DNA of 10,092 bases, taken from the NCBI GenBank assembly GCA_018064695.1, contig JAGHUU010000074.1, positions 1-10,092 of the forward strand, read 5' to 3'. Both the position numbers and the translations under genes were made by a program. Below, piece after piece: positions 1 through 5,925 of the stretch (position 1 is the first letter of the stretch; every line of letters starts with the position of its first letter). The stretch comes from Candidatus Blautia equi. GTDB taxonomy: Bacteria; Bacillota; Clostridia; Lachnospirales; Lachnospiraceae. The notes beneath the pieces are model-generated. The model did no database searches, was not told the DNA's origin, and saw only the letters and a list, made by a program, of their open reading frames with translations.

Positions 1-1273
1 CCACTTCTCCTTCTCCGTTGAAGAGCATCTTAATACCCATGGATTCCATCATTTCTGCCTGGTCCTGATCTGCGGTCTCATCTGCCAGATTGATCATGAT
101 CTTTCCGGTGGTGAACGCCTTGGTATCCACCTGATCCAGTCGGAACCGAAGGTTTCTCTCTCCGTCTATACAGAGCATATAAGTTCCGCTTAACAGTCCG
201 TTTTCTCTCTCACCGCTTCCGTACAGTTCCATAGTAGAGGAATCGCTTTCCATCAGAAGGGTATAATATTCTGTATCTCCTTCGACAGGAGCTGCCCAGG
301 AGAACTTAACATCTCCATCAGAATCTATCGCGCCAATAGTTCTTCCAATCACCTGACCCTCTTCATCTGTGAACAGATTCAGGAGCAGATAAGCGTCTTC
401 GCCTGTTTCAGTCTCGTCAGCCGGAGCCTCATTTTCATGTTCTTCCAAAATCCGCTCCATCGACTGTACAAAATCATCGTACAGACCTTCCAGTTCCGGG
501 CTCGCCTTTTCAAAATTCTGAATGACCTGTGCCAGCTGTTCATCGTCCTTCATGGTTTCGGCGATCTCATAAAACATAGAATCCACATTAGCGTTGGTCA
601 GCTTTGCTTCATAAATGGTCGCAGGGAAATCACCCACTGCGAGCTCTAACGTGGTGTCACTGCTCTCCTGCACCTCTACATACTCCAGCGCAATGCCAAG
701 ATGGCGGTCAAGAAGCTCCTTTGTGGTCTGACCATCCGGGGCGTAAGCTGCAGGATCCTTAAGGGTCTCCAGAAGGTTTAGCCACTCCTCCTCGTCCACG
801 GACTCATCGTTCACCCTGATATTCAGATCGGAAGACAGAACTGCGCCGGTGAGTTCCGGAAACAGAACCATCTGCAGCTGTTTTGGGTAATCTGTTTTCA
901 GCAGAGCATGAAGCAGCTCCTGATCATTCAGGTATGCCGCTGCAACGCTCTTTATTTCCAGATTTTCTTTGTCTGCCTCCCAATCCATACGGATCAGAGC
1001 ATTGTCAAGCCAGGAAAGATCAATGGAAGCGCCCATGGAGAACATAAGCTTAGCGGTGTCTGAGAACTGGGTGCTGATTTCAAAAGCTCCTGCACCATCG
1101 TCAACAGATGCATAAAGCGCATCGATTCCCTCTGCAAGGGATGTGGTGAATTCACCCAGAGATTCCTTCTGAATGCTCAGATAATCTGCTGCGGATACTG
1201 CTGCCGGTGCAGCTAAAACCATGGCAGCGGACATGACTGCCGCCGCACTCTTTTTCATAAACTTTTTTTTCAT
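1..1273 (-). CDS. Secreted protein of unknown family, 3' end outside window
   Basis: I do not recognise this protein. The reading frame is open from the ATG at 1273 down to base 1 (424 codons, no stop), so the C-terminus lies outside the window. The start is supported by GAGAGGA about 8 bases upstream; a second in-frame Met at codon 6 has no ribosome site of its own. The N-terminus is a typical Sec signal peptide: KKKFMKK, a hydrophobic run of Ala/Val/Met at about residues 9-25, and a signal peptidase I site VSA-A near residue 28. There is no lipobox cysteine, so a released or wall-associated protein is more likely than a lipoprotein. The mature part is acidic, mixed helix and strand, with a Glu/Asp-rich linker around residues 290-305 (containing ENEAPADETETGED). 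No membrane helix, catalytic motif or LPXTG is visible in the part present. It is transcribed in the same direction as the tRNA-Pro gene but lies beyond that gene's terminator. No clear promoter was found in 1274-1402. Confidence 0.85.
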   Translation of the reverse strand, partial: MKKKFMKKSAAAVMSAAMVLAAPAAVSAADYLSIQKESLGEFTTSLAEGIDALYASVDDGAGAFEISTQFSDTAKLMFSMGASIDLSWLDNALIRMDWEADKENLEIKSVAAAYLNDQELLHALLKTDYPKQLQMVLFPELTGAVLSSDLNIRVNDESVDEEEWLNLLETLKDPAAYAPDGQTTKELLDRHLGIALEYVEVQESSDTTLELAVGDFPATIYEAKLTNANVDSMFYEIAETMKDDEQLAQVIQNFEKASPELEGLYDDFVQSMERILEEHENEAPADETETGEDAYLLLNLFTDEEGQVIGRTIGAIDSDGDVKFSWAAPVEGDTEYYTLLMESDSSTMELYGSGERENGLLSGTYMLCIDGERNLRFRLDQVDTKAFTTGKIMINLADETADQDQAEMMESMGIKMLFNGEGEV

Positions 1274-1402
1274 AATCGTTATCCTCTCGTATTCAATTCA
1301 TACTGTCCCGGGTTCCTCCGAATTGCAGGCAAGATTTTAAATAAGTACGGCGAAACCGATGTATTACCATTAGAATAACAGAATGGAGCATAATATACAA
1401 AC

Positions 1403-1430
1403 AAAAAAGCTCCCGGACGGATCCGAGAGC
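1403..1430 (-). terminator. Rho-independent terminator of tRNA-Pro
   Basis: Read on the minus strand, GCTCTCGGA pairs with TCCGGGAGC (9 bp with one G-U pair) around a TCCG loop, followed by six T. It starts 10 bases after the tRNA 3' end, so it should end the tRNA transcript and separate it from the secreted-protein gene further on. Confidence 0.9.
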
Positions 1431-1439
1431 ATAAAAAAG

Positions 1440-1514
1440 TCGGGGTGACAGGATTCGAACCTGCGGCCTCCTGGTCCCAAACCAGGCGCTCTAGCCAAAC
1501 TGAGCCACACCCCG
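1440..1514 (-). tRNA. tRNA-Pro, anticodon UGG
   Basis: The minus strand folds as a complete tRNA cloverleaf of 75 nt. The acceptor CGGGGTG pairs with CACCCCG and the discriminator is A. The D arm is GCTC/GAGC, the anticodon stem is CCTGG/CCAGG, and the T arm is GCAGG-TTCGAAT-CCTGT. The anticodon loop TTTGGGA places TGG at positions 34-36 with G37, as expected for proline. CCA is not encoded (the next bases are CTT), so it must be added after transcription. The gene has its own promoter and terminator and stands alone. Position 32 is U, so it lacks the C32 that TtcA enzymes thiolate. Confidence 0.97.
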
Positions 1515-1520
1515 ATTGCC

Positions 1521-1549
1521 TTGCATTTCGCAAGCAGATAGTATATTAT
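1521..1549 (+). promoter_or_regulatory. Possible promoter of ttcA, overlapping the tRNA promoter
   Basis: On the plus strand TTGCAT (1521-1526) is followed after 17 bases by TATTAT (1544-1549). The -10 is good (5/6) and the -35 is weak (3/6). The -10 shares its bases with the -10 of the opposing tRNA-Pro promoter, so the two polymerases cannot occupy the site together. Position relative to the ttcA start (about 40 bases of leader) is reasonable. Confidence 0.45.
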
Positions 1550-1567
1550 CATACTATATACGAAATG
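1524..1567. repeat. Nested inverted repeats in the divergent tRNA/ttcA promoter region
   Basis: Outer arms CATTTCG (1524-1530) and CGAAATG (1561-1567) are perfect complements. Inside them ATAGTAT (1538-1544) and ATACTAT (1551-1557) are also perfect complements, separated by six bases. The centres differ by two bases. The inner pair covers both -10 elements and could be an operator or simply symmetric promoter DNA. Confidence 0.6.
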
Positions 1568-1571
1568 TCAA
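1543..1571 (-). promoter_or_regulatory. Promoter of tRNA-Pro
   Basis: On the minus strand there is a perfect -35 TTGACA (1566-1571), a 17-base spacer, and -10 TAATAT (1543-1548) preceded by TGA, an extended -10. Predicted start of transcription is about 1536, leaving a leader of about 22 bases before the tRNA. A strong promoter is expected for a stable RNA. An alternative register, GATAAT with a 15-base spacer, is less good. Confidence 0.75.
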
Positions 1572-1594
1572 TATGTTTGGAGAAAGAAAATATT

Positions 1595-2296
1595 ATGAAG
1601 ATACAGAAACTTTACAGTTACCTGCGGCAGGCCATTGATGAATACGAGATGATCCAGGATGGAGACCGCATAGCGTTGGGGATCTCCGGCGGAAAGGATT
1701 CCCTGACCCTGCTCTATGGTCTGGCCGGACTCCGCAGATTTTATCCAAAGAAGTTTGAGCTCATCGCTATTACCGTGGACCTTGGATACGAGGGCTTTGA
1801 TCTTAGCAAAATCCAGGCACTCTGCGACACGCTGGAGGTGGAATACCATATCGTTCACACACAGATCAAGGATATGGTGCCGCCGGGAGAATGCTCCCTG
1901 TGCGCCCGCCTGCGCAAAGGGGCTTTTAACAATAAGGCCAAAGAGCTGAACTGCAATAAGATCGCCTACGCCCACAACCAGGACGATGTGGTGGAGACCC
2001 TTATGATGTCCATGATCTACGAGGGCCGCATCTCCACCTTCTGGCCCGTGACCCACTTTGACGACACCGACCAGGATGTGATCCGCCCTCTCATGTACGC
2101 GCCACTCTCTGAGATTCGCGGTTTTCAGAACAAATACGACCTCCCGGTTTCCAAAAATCCGTGCCCATACGACAAAACCACCCAGCGCACTTACGTCCGG
2201 GAACTGCTGCGGGACATCAACCACCACGCCCCCGGCGCAGTAAAACGCATCATGACAGGCATCCGAAATGCCAATTTAGAGGGCTGGGAAAAATAA
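1595..2296 (+). CDS. ttcA: TtcA-type tRNA 2-thiocytidine synthetase (PP-loop ATPase)
   Basis: The 233-residue protein belongs to the TtcA/TilS/TtuA group of adenylating tRNA-modifying enzymes, which activate a tRNA base with ATP before sulfur insertion. TtcA itself makes 2-thiocytidine at position 32 using a [4Fe-4S] cluster. The PP-loop motif SGGKDS is at residues 31-36, the CxxC pair (CSLC) at 100-103 and a third cysteine in NPCPYDK at 190. Three cysteines in this arrangement are the cluster ligands in this family, and they separate it from TilS lysidine synthetase. The protein is shorter than E. coli TtcA (about 310 residues), as is common in Clostridia. Codon 1 is the ATG at 1595, where homology begins; the frame runs on upstream to 1445, but that part overlaps the tRNA gene. 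GGAG lies 12 bases upstream, a little far. It is a single-gene unit between the divergent tRNA and its own terminator. The exact substrate in Firmicutes is less certain than the family. Confidence 0.88.
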   Translation: MKIQKLYSYLRQAIDEYEMIQDGDRIALGISGGKDSLTLLYGLAGLRRFYPKKFELIAITVDLGYEGFDLSKIQALCDTLEVEYHIVHTQIKDMVPPGECSLCARLRKGAFNNKAKELNCNKIAYAHNQDDVVETLMMSMIYEGRISTFWPVTHFDDTDQDVIRPLMYAPLSEIRGFQNKYDLPVSKNPCPYDKTTQRTYVRELLRDINHHAPGAVKRIMTGIRNANLEGWEK

Positions 2297-2327
2297 GCCC
2301 TGTGGGAATAACAGAAGGCATAAATAT

Positions 2328-2357
2328 AGGGGACAGATGATCTGTCCCCTGTTTTTT
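2328..2357 (+). terminator. Rho-independent terminator of ttcA
   Basis: AGGGGACAGA (2328-2337) pairs perfectly with TCTGTCCCCT (2341-2350) around a three-base loop, followed by GTTTTTT. It sits 31 bases after the ttcA stop, between convergent genes. In the minus direction the hairpin is followed only by ATATTTATG, so it would be a weaker terminator for the dehydrogenase gene. Confidence 0.9.
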
Positions 2358-2359
2358 AT

Positions 2360-3316
2360 TTAGAAGCAGTATCCGGTAGAACGGTCAAGGACGCTCTTGT
2401 ATTCGCCCTCGCCGAGCCATGCCTTCAGGTTGTGTTCGCTGATCTCAAAGATCTGTTTCATGGTCAGATCCAGATGGAAGCCTCCCGTGATGTGCGGGGT
2501 GAGGAGCAGGTTTGGTACGGAGAAAAGGGCATGCCCTTCCGGAAGCGGCTCCACCTCCACTACGTCCAGCCAGATGCCGGCAAAGCGGCCGGTGACCTCC
2601 GGCTTTTGCAGGTCTGCAAGCGGAATTACATTGCCGCGGCCTACGTTCATAAGGTATGCGCCTTCTTTACAGTTTGCAAGCATGTCGGCATCTAAGAGAT
2701 GTTTTGTCTCTGCGGTTCCGGGAAGCGCCAGAGCGATCACATCTGCTTTTGCCAGCTCCTCTTTCAGGGCATCCATGCCGTAGAGCTCATCCAGCTCTGC
2801 AGGGCAGGTACCCGGTCTTCTTCTGATTCCCACAATGGTGCATCCGAATGGACGCATTCTCTTTGCAAACTCCATACCGATGTTTCCGGTTCCAAGGATC
2901 AGCACTCTCTTGCCAAATGGAGTGGTGACAGGGCCTTCGTCTGTCCAGATGGCCTTTTTCTGGTCTTCCAGATAAGCCGGGATCTTCTTCATCATAGCAA
3001 GCAGCATGGCTACCATATATTCCGCAATACCAATTCCATAGGCACCGGTCACAGTGGCGATGGTGGTCTCTTTGGAGATCTTATCCGTAACTGCATAAGC
3101 ATCAGCGCCGGAGCTGTTTAACTGAAGGAATTCCAGATGTTTGCACACGGAAAGCTCATCCGGGGAGAAGTTACCCACAACCGCATGGGCATCTGCCAGC
3201 GCATCAGCTGCCTTTCCGCCGTCTGCCACTACGATCTCTATCTCAGAAGAAAGCTCTCTTAATTTCTGAATTCTCTCTTCAGTAAAAATGCCGCTCTTAA
3301 TACATACTTTTTTCAT
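2360..3316 (-). CDS. D-isomer-specific 2-hydroxyacid dehydrogenase, probably NADP(H)-using
   Basis: The 318-residue protein is a full-length cytosolic member of the D-2-hydroxyacid dehydrogenase family, which reversibly reduces 2-keto acids to D-2-hydroxy acids. The nucleotide-binding glycine motif GTGNIG is at 142-147. The catalytic triad is visible as Arg227 (NVGRGN), Glu256 (DVVEVEP) and His275 (TPHITGG). The Arg-Glu spacing of 29 matches E. coli SerA. Where NAD-dependent members usually have an Asp at the end of the second Rossmann strand, this one has Arg165-Arg167 (GIRRRPG), which points to NADP(H), as in glyoxylate/hydroxypyruvate reductases. It lacks the C-terminal ACT domain of many 3-phosphoglycerate dehydrogenases. 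Its ATG overlaps the TGA of the amidase gene (ATGA), so translation is probably coupled; GAGG lies 10 bases upstream inside the amidase gene. The substrate cannot be read from the sequence. Pairing with a secreted amidase is unexpected. Confidence 0.88.
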   Translation of the reverse strand: MKKVCIKSGIFTEERIQKLRELSSEIEIVVADGGKAADALADAHAVVGNFSPDELSVCKHLEFLQLNSSGADAYAVTDKISKETTIATVTGAYGIGIAEYMVAMLLAMMKKIPAYLEDQKKAIWTDEGPVTTPFGKRVLILGTGNIGMEFAKRMRPFGCTIVGIRRRPGTCPAELDELYGMDALKEELAKADVIALALPGTAETKHLLDADMLANCKEGAYLMNVGRGNVIPLADLQKPEVTGRFAGIWLDVVEVEPLPEGHALFSVPNLLLTPHITGGFHLDLTMKQIFEISEHNLKAWLGEGEYKSVLDRSTGYCF

Positions 3317-4302
3317 TTCTCTTCTACCTCATCCTTTGTATTTATAAAATATGCGTCCAGGCCCATTGCGATGCCCTCTGCCAGTCTCTCATGATCCAAA
3401 GCCGTGTGAGTGGATCCTCTGTCTCCCACTTCCAGATCCACGGATGGAATTGTGGAATAGGAGGTCTGGGTGAGATCGATCTCCATGGATCCGCTGGAGA
3501 AGATCTTTACGCCTGCCTCTCCCATTTTTCCAATCAGGGCTTCTCCCAGCGCGTTATGGGCTTCCCAGTGTTCCGACACCGGATACATGCTTCTGTAGCT
3601 GCTGCTTGATGGAACGCTGATATAAAAAGCTCCTTTGTCGTTTTCAGAGGAGTCGTAATGCAGGGCAATGTGGCAGTCCGCATAATGATTGGCGATCAGG
3701 GTTCTGGAAATGTTGTCCAGGCGGGTCTCGTTATCCTCGCGGATCATCAGCACGTTGTAGCCCTTTGCAAGCAGCTTATCCTTCAGCACCAGAGCCAGAG
3801 CCAGGTTCACTTCACACTCCGGCGTTCCGTCCAGAAGCTCTGTTCCGGAGGAAACTGCTGTGGCCATAATGGCGCCCTCAGCCGTGCTGCCACCGGTTAC
3901 TTTTGGGGAACCGTCCGGATGGCAGAGGGTCTTCACGGAAGCGCCGCCTGGGGTTCCATGTCCGGCATTTACGCAGATCGTAATGTCTTTTCGGATGCTC
4001 TCATCCGCATAATAGAGTCTGGCAGGGTCGTCAAAGATGGCCGCATTTCCGGCCCACTCCCATTCCCCCTCCAGGAAGATTTCTTCATAATCCATATTTT
4101 CTGCCTCTTCTGCCGCAGACTCTTTTATTAAATCATCCTCTACTATTAAGTCTGATTCTTCTGTTATATCAAGCTCTTCTATATCCGCAGTCTGTGCGGC
4201 CTCTTCCGCAGCGCAGTTCACTCCTGCTGCCATCCCCATACCGCTAAGACAGCCGCAGAGCATTAACGCTGTGATCATCTGTACATTCTTTCTTTTTTTC
4301 AT
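3313..4302 (-). CDS. Exported N-acetylmuramoyl-L-alanine amidase (Amidase_3 type)
   Basis: The protein (329 residues) should cut the bond between N-acetylmuramic acid and the L-alanine of the stem peptide. The Amidase_3 fold covers about residues 105-322. Zinc ligands by family alignment are His115 (VNAGHG), Glu162 (ECEVNL) and His215 (HIALHYDSS); the catalytic glutamate is Glu291 (SVDLEVGD). Between the first two ligands there are 47 residues, more than in minimal family members, so there is an insertion containing Cys127. The N-terminus is an export signal: KKRK then a hydrophobic stretch at 9-28. LCGC at 15-18 resembles a lipobox but has Cys at -2, so lipidation is uncertain; signal peptidase I cleavage near 31-32 is the alternative. 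Residues 33-80 form a very acidic linker. AGAGG lies about 7 bases before the start. It is first in a two-gene unit with the dehydrogenase and divergent from the L,D-transpeptidase. A 25-bp dyad overlaps its promoter. Confidence 0.9.
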   Translation of the reverse strand: MKKRKNVQMITALMLCGCLSGMGMAAGVNCAAEEAAQTADIEELDITEESDLIVEDDLIKESAAEEAENMDYEEIFLEGEWEWAGNAAIFDDPARLYYADESIRKDITICVNAGHGTPGGASVKTLCHPDGSPKVTGGSTAEGAIMATAVSSGTELLDGTPECEVNLALALVLKDKLLAKGYNVLMIREDNETRLDNISRTLIANHYADCHIALHYDSSENDKGAFYISVPSSSSYRSMYPVSEHWEAHNALGEALIGKMGEAGVKIFSSGSMEIDLTQTSYSTIPSVDLEVGDRGSTHTALDHERLAEGIAMGLDAYFINTKDEVEEK

Positions 4303-4341
4303 ATGATTTCCTCTATGTTTTCAACTTGCTCATATGGATTC

Positions 4342-4366
4342 AGTGTATCATTCCGGGAAATATACT
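4342..4366. promoter_or_regulatory. 25-bp dyad resembling the GntR-operon operator
   Basis: AGTGTAT (4342-4348) and ATATACT (4360-4366) are inverted copies with one mismatch, separated by 11 bases that contain TTCC-G-GGAA. Total length (25 bp) and outer half-sites AGTGTA/TAyACT are the same as in the dyad upstream of the GntR gene at 6791-6815. It covers the -10 and spacer of the predicted amidase promoter and just reaches the -35, so a bound protein would block transcription. Binding by the GntR protein is an inference. Confidence 0.4.
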
Positions 4367-4370
4367 GCAA
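4342..4370 (-). promoter_or_regulatory. Promoter of the amidase-dehydrogenase unit
   Basis: On the minus strand TTGCAG (4365-4370) is followed after 17 bases by TACACT (4342-4347), which is preceded by TGA (extended -10). Predicted transcription start is near 4335, giving a leader of about 33 bases with AGAGG before the amidase ATG. Neither hexamer is consensus, so activity may depend on the extended -10. Confidence 0.55.
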
Positions 4371-4426
4371 GTGCAACCGCACCCTCCCCGTCCTCAAAAA
4401 AGTGGTAGCCTAACAGGGGGCAGTAA

Positions 4427-4435
4427 TGATATAGT
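4427..4435 (+). promoter_or_regulatory. Extended -10 promoter of the L,D-transpeptidase gene
   Basis: TGATATAGT gives a TGn-extended -10 with TATAGT (5/6 to consensus). No good -35 is seen 16-18 bases upstream, as is common for extended -10 promoters. Predicted start is near 4442, giving a leader of about 28 bases that contains the GGAG ribosome site. Confidence 0.5.
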
Positions 4436-4457
4436 AAAGAAGACTGTTTACAACTAT

Positions 4458-4461
4458 GGAG
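4458..4461 (+). promoter_or_regulatory. Ribosome site that fixes the L,D-transpeptidase start
   Basis: GGAG lies 8 bases before the ATG at 4470. The reading frame is open further upstream to 4326, but the extra residues lie across the predicted promoter, have no ribosome site and would hide the signal peptide. Confidence 0.75.
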
Positions 4462-4469
4462 ATCACAAT

Positions 4470-5873
4470 ATGAAGAAAAGAACGATTCTGCGCTCTCTGC
4501 TGACAGGCTTTGCACTCTCTGCCCTTGTAGTTTCCGCCTCCGGAATGGCCGGTGCGGAAGCCGTGACAGACCCGGCGCTCCCTGCGGAAGAGACCGTTTA
4601 CGAACCATTACGCCCTTACGTACAGGGATTTTTCCAGGTAGGAGCCTTCAAAGATCCTGACTATGTATGGGACATAAAAACCTGTACGGAAAAAGACCTG
4701 GAGCCATCTGAGGTGCAGCTGTATCATCCCCTGGATGCCAATCAGCAGAAATTTTATTTTGAAAACTTTGCCCTGAACAGCTGGCGCATCAGCGATCCTC
4801 AGACCGGAAAAGCCCTGACCCTTTCAGCGGACGGCCGCTCTGTATCCATGACTGCCATGGAACATCCGGCCAATGTTACTGCTACTCCAAACCAGACCTG
4901 GATCCTCACCGAGAATCCGGATCACACCTTCCTCATTCAGGCCTCCAACGGTAAGTACCTTACCAGAAACGGCTCCCACAACTACTGCGGTATGCCGCTT
5001 TCCCTTGAAGATGCTTCCGGAAAGACCAATCAGAGATGGGAGCTGAACACCACCTGGATCACCGCGGCACCGCCTGTGGATACTGATCTTGTAAATCCTT
5101 ATGCTCCCGACGGCCAGTATGCCAAACTGAATCTGGTACTGAAAGCCGGCAGTCAGAAGGCGGAGCTCACCAGTGCCATGCTGGCAGAGCATATGATCGA
5201 GACTGTGGATCATGGCTATGTGCTTGACCCTGATTACCTGCCCGCATTTGTCCGGACCCTGGCTGAGACCTTTGATACCCAGGATAAGCCGCGTAAATTC
5301 ATCACCACCGCAGGGCAGGAGATCACCCTCACCGTAGGCAACTATGGCTACAAGCTGAACTGTGATGAGACTCTGACTGTACTGAAGAATCATCTGCAGA
5401 CCGACGGTGCCCTTGCTGTGGACCCTGTATGGATCCATAAAGTAACCGTTCTTGGAAACGACAACGGTATCAACGACCTGGGAGACAGCTATGTAGAGGT
5501 GGATATCGGAACCCAGAAGGTATGGCTGTACCAGTACGGCGAACTCCTGATGGAATCCGACTGTGTCACCGGAACCTACGGTCACACCGATACCGTGCAG
5601 GGCGCGTACGCCATCTTCTTTAAGCAGGCTCCTGCCGTGCTGAAGGGCGCTGACTATGTTTCAAACGTAGATTTCTGGATGCCATTCTACAACGGCTACG
5701 GCATCCACAATGCGGGCTGGCGAAACACCTTTGGCGGTGAGATTTACAAGACCAACGGCTCCCACGGCTGCGTCAACATGCCATACGATACCGCAAAGCA
5801 GGTCTATGAGACCGTCTCTGTAGGTTATCCGGTGGTTGTATATTCTTCCATTCCTGAAGATGCGCACTATTAA
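4470..5873 (+). CDS. Secreted L,D-transpeptidase with ricin-like QxW repeats
   Basis: The 467-residue protein should form 3-3 peptidoglycan cross-links or attach proteins or amines to stem peptides. Residues 1-30 are a signal peptide (KKR, hydrophobic core at 9-22, cleavage near AGAEA). Residues about 60-195 carry three Gln-x-aromatic motifs: QKF at 93-95, QTW at 142-144 and QRW at 188-190. With the repeated GKALTLS/GKYLTRN strands between them, this is the pattern of an R-type (ricin B) beta-trefoil lectin. Residues about 215-320 resemble the PG_binding_4 domain often found before the catalytic domain. The YkuD domain covers about 340-458, with His413 (YGIHNAG) and the nucleophile Cys434 in SHGCVNMP; both are present, so the enzyme should be active. 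It is a single-gene unit, divergent from the amidase, and ends at a strong terminator. The family is certain; the trefoil assignment rests on motif pattern only. Confidence 0.92.
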   Translation: MKKRTILRSLLTGFALSALVVSASGMAGAEAVTDPALPAEETVYEPLRPYVQGFFQVGAFKDPDYVWDIKTCTEKDLEPSEVQLYHPLDANQQKFYFENFALNSWRISDPQTGKALTLSADGRSVSMTAMEHPANVTATPNQTWILTENPDHTFLIQASNGKYLTRNGSHNYCGMPLSLEDASGKTNQRWELNTTWITAAPPVDTDLVNPYAPDGQYAKLNLVLKAGSQKAELTSAMLAEHMIETVDHGYVLDPDYLPAFVRTLAETFDTQDKPRKFITTAGQEITLTVGNYGYKLNCDETLTVLKNHLQTDGALAVDPVWIHKVTVLGNDNGINDLGDSYVEVDIGTQKVWLYQYGELLMESDCVTGTYGHTDTVQGAYAIFFKQAPAVLKGADYVSNVDFWMPFYNGYGIHNAGWRNTFGGEIYKTNGSHGCVNMPYDTAKQVYETVSVGYPVVVYSSIPEDAHY

Positions 5874-5881
5874 AAAAGAAA

Positions 5882-5925
5882 AGCAGGACTTCTGAGTAAT
5901 GAACTCAAAAGTCCTGCTGTTTTTT
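5882..5925. terminator. Bidirectional terminator between convergent genes
   Basis: AGCAGGACTT (5882-5891) pairs with AAGTCCTGCT (5909-5918), and TGAG/CTCA continues the stem after one C-A mismatch, around a seven-base loop. On plus the stem is followed by GTTTTTT, serving the L,D-transpeptidase gene. On minus it is followed by TTTCTTTTTT, serving the DUF1287 gene, whose stop codon lies at the edge of the T tract. Confidence 0.92.

Noticed and set aside
437..649. 70-residue plus-strand frame inside the left-hand gene
   Set aside because: Antisense to a continuous signal-peptide-bearing gene and without a ribosome site.
1293..1319. Two-codon upstream open frame (ATG AAT TGA on minus) with GGAGG before the left-hand gene
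   Set aside because: The spacing from GGAGG to that ATG is 13 bases, too long, and such a short frame can occur by chance.
1440..1514. tRNA-Pro as an integration site for a mobile element
   Set aside because: No integrase and no repeat of the tRNA 3' end were seen in the window, and the flanking genes look chromosomal.
1445..1594. Upstream extension of the ttcA frame by 50 codons
   Set aside because: It lies antisense to the tRNA-Pro gene and across both promoters, TtcA homology begins at the ATG at 1595, and the first upstream Met codons have no ribosome site.
1568..2227. 219-residue open frame antisense to ttcA
   Set aside because: The opposite strand encodes a well-conserved PP-loop protein; this is a shadow without a ribosome site or recognisable motif.
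2360..3316. VanH-like D-lactate dehydrogenase of glycopeptide resistance
   Set aside because: No D-Ala-D-Lac ligase (VanA type) or VanX is adjacent, and the Arg-rich cofactor loop and the pairing with an amidase do not match a van cluster.
4326..4469. Upstream extension of the L,D-transpeptidase frame by 48 codons
   Set aside because: The signal peptide and GGAG site begin at 4470; the extension crosses the predicted promoters and has no protein-like composition.
4824..5585. 253-residue open frame antisense to the L,D-transpeptidase gene
   Set aside because: Shadow of a motif-rich gene; no signal, domain or ribosome site.
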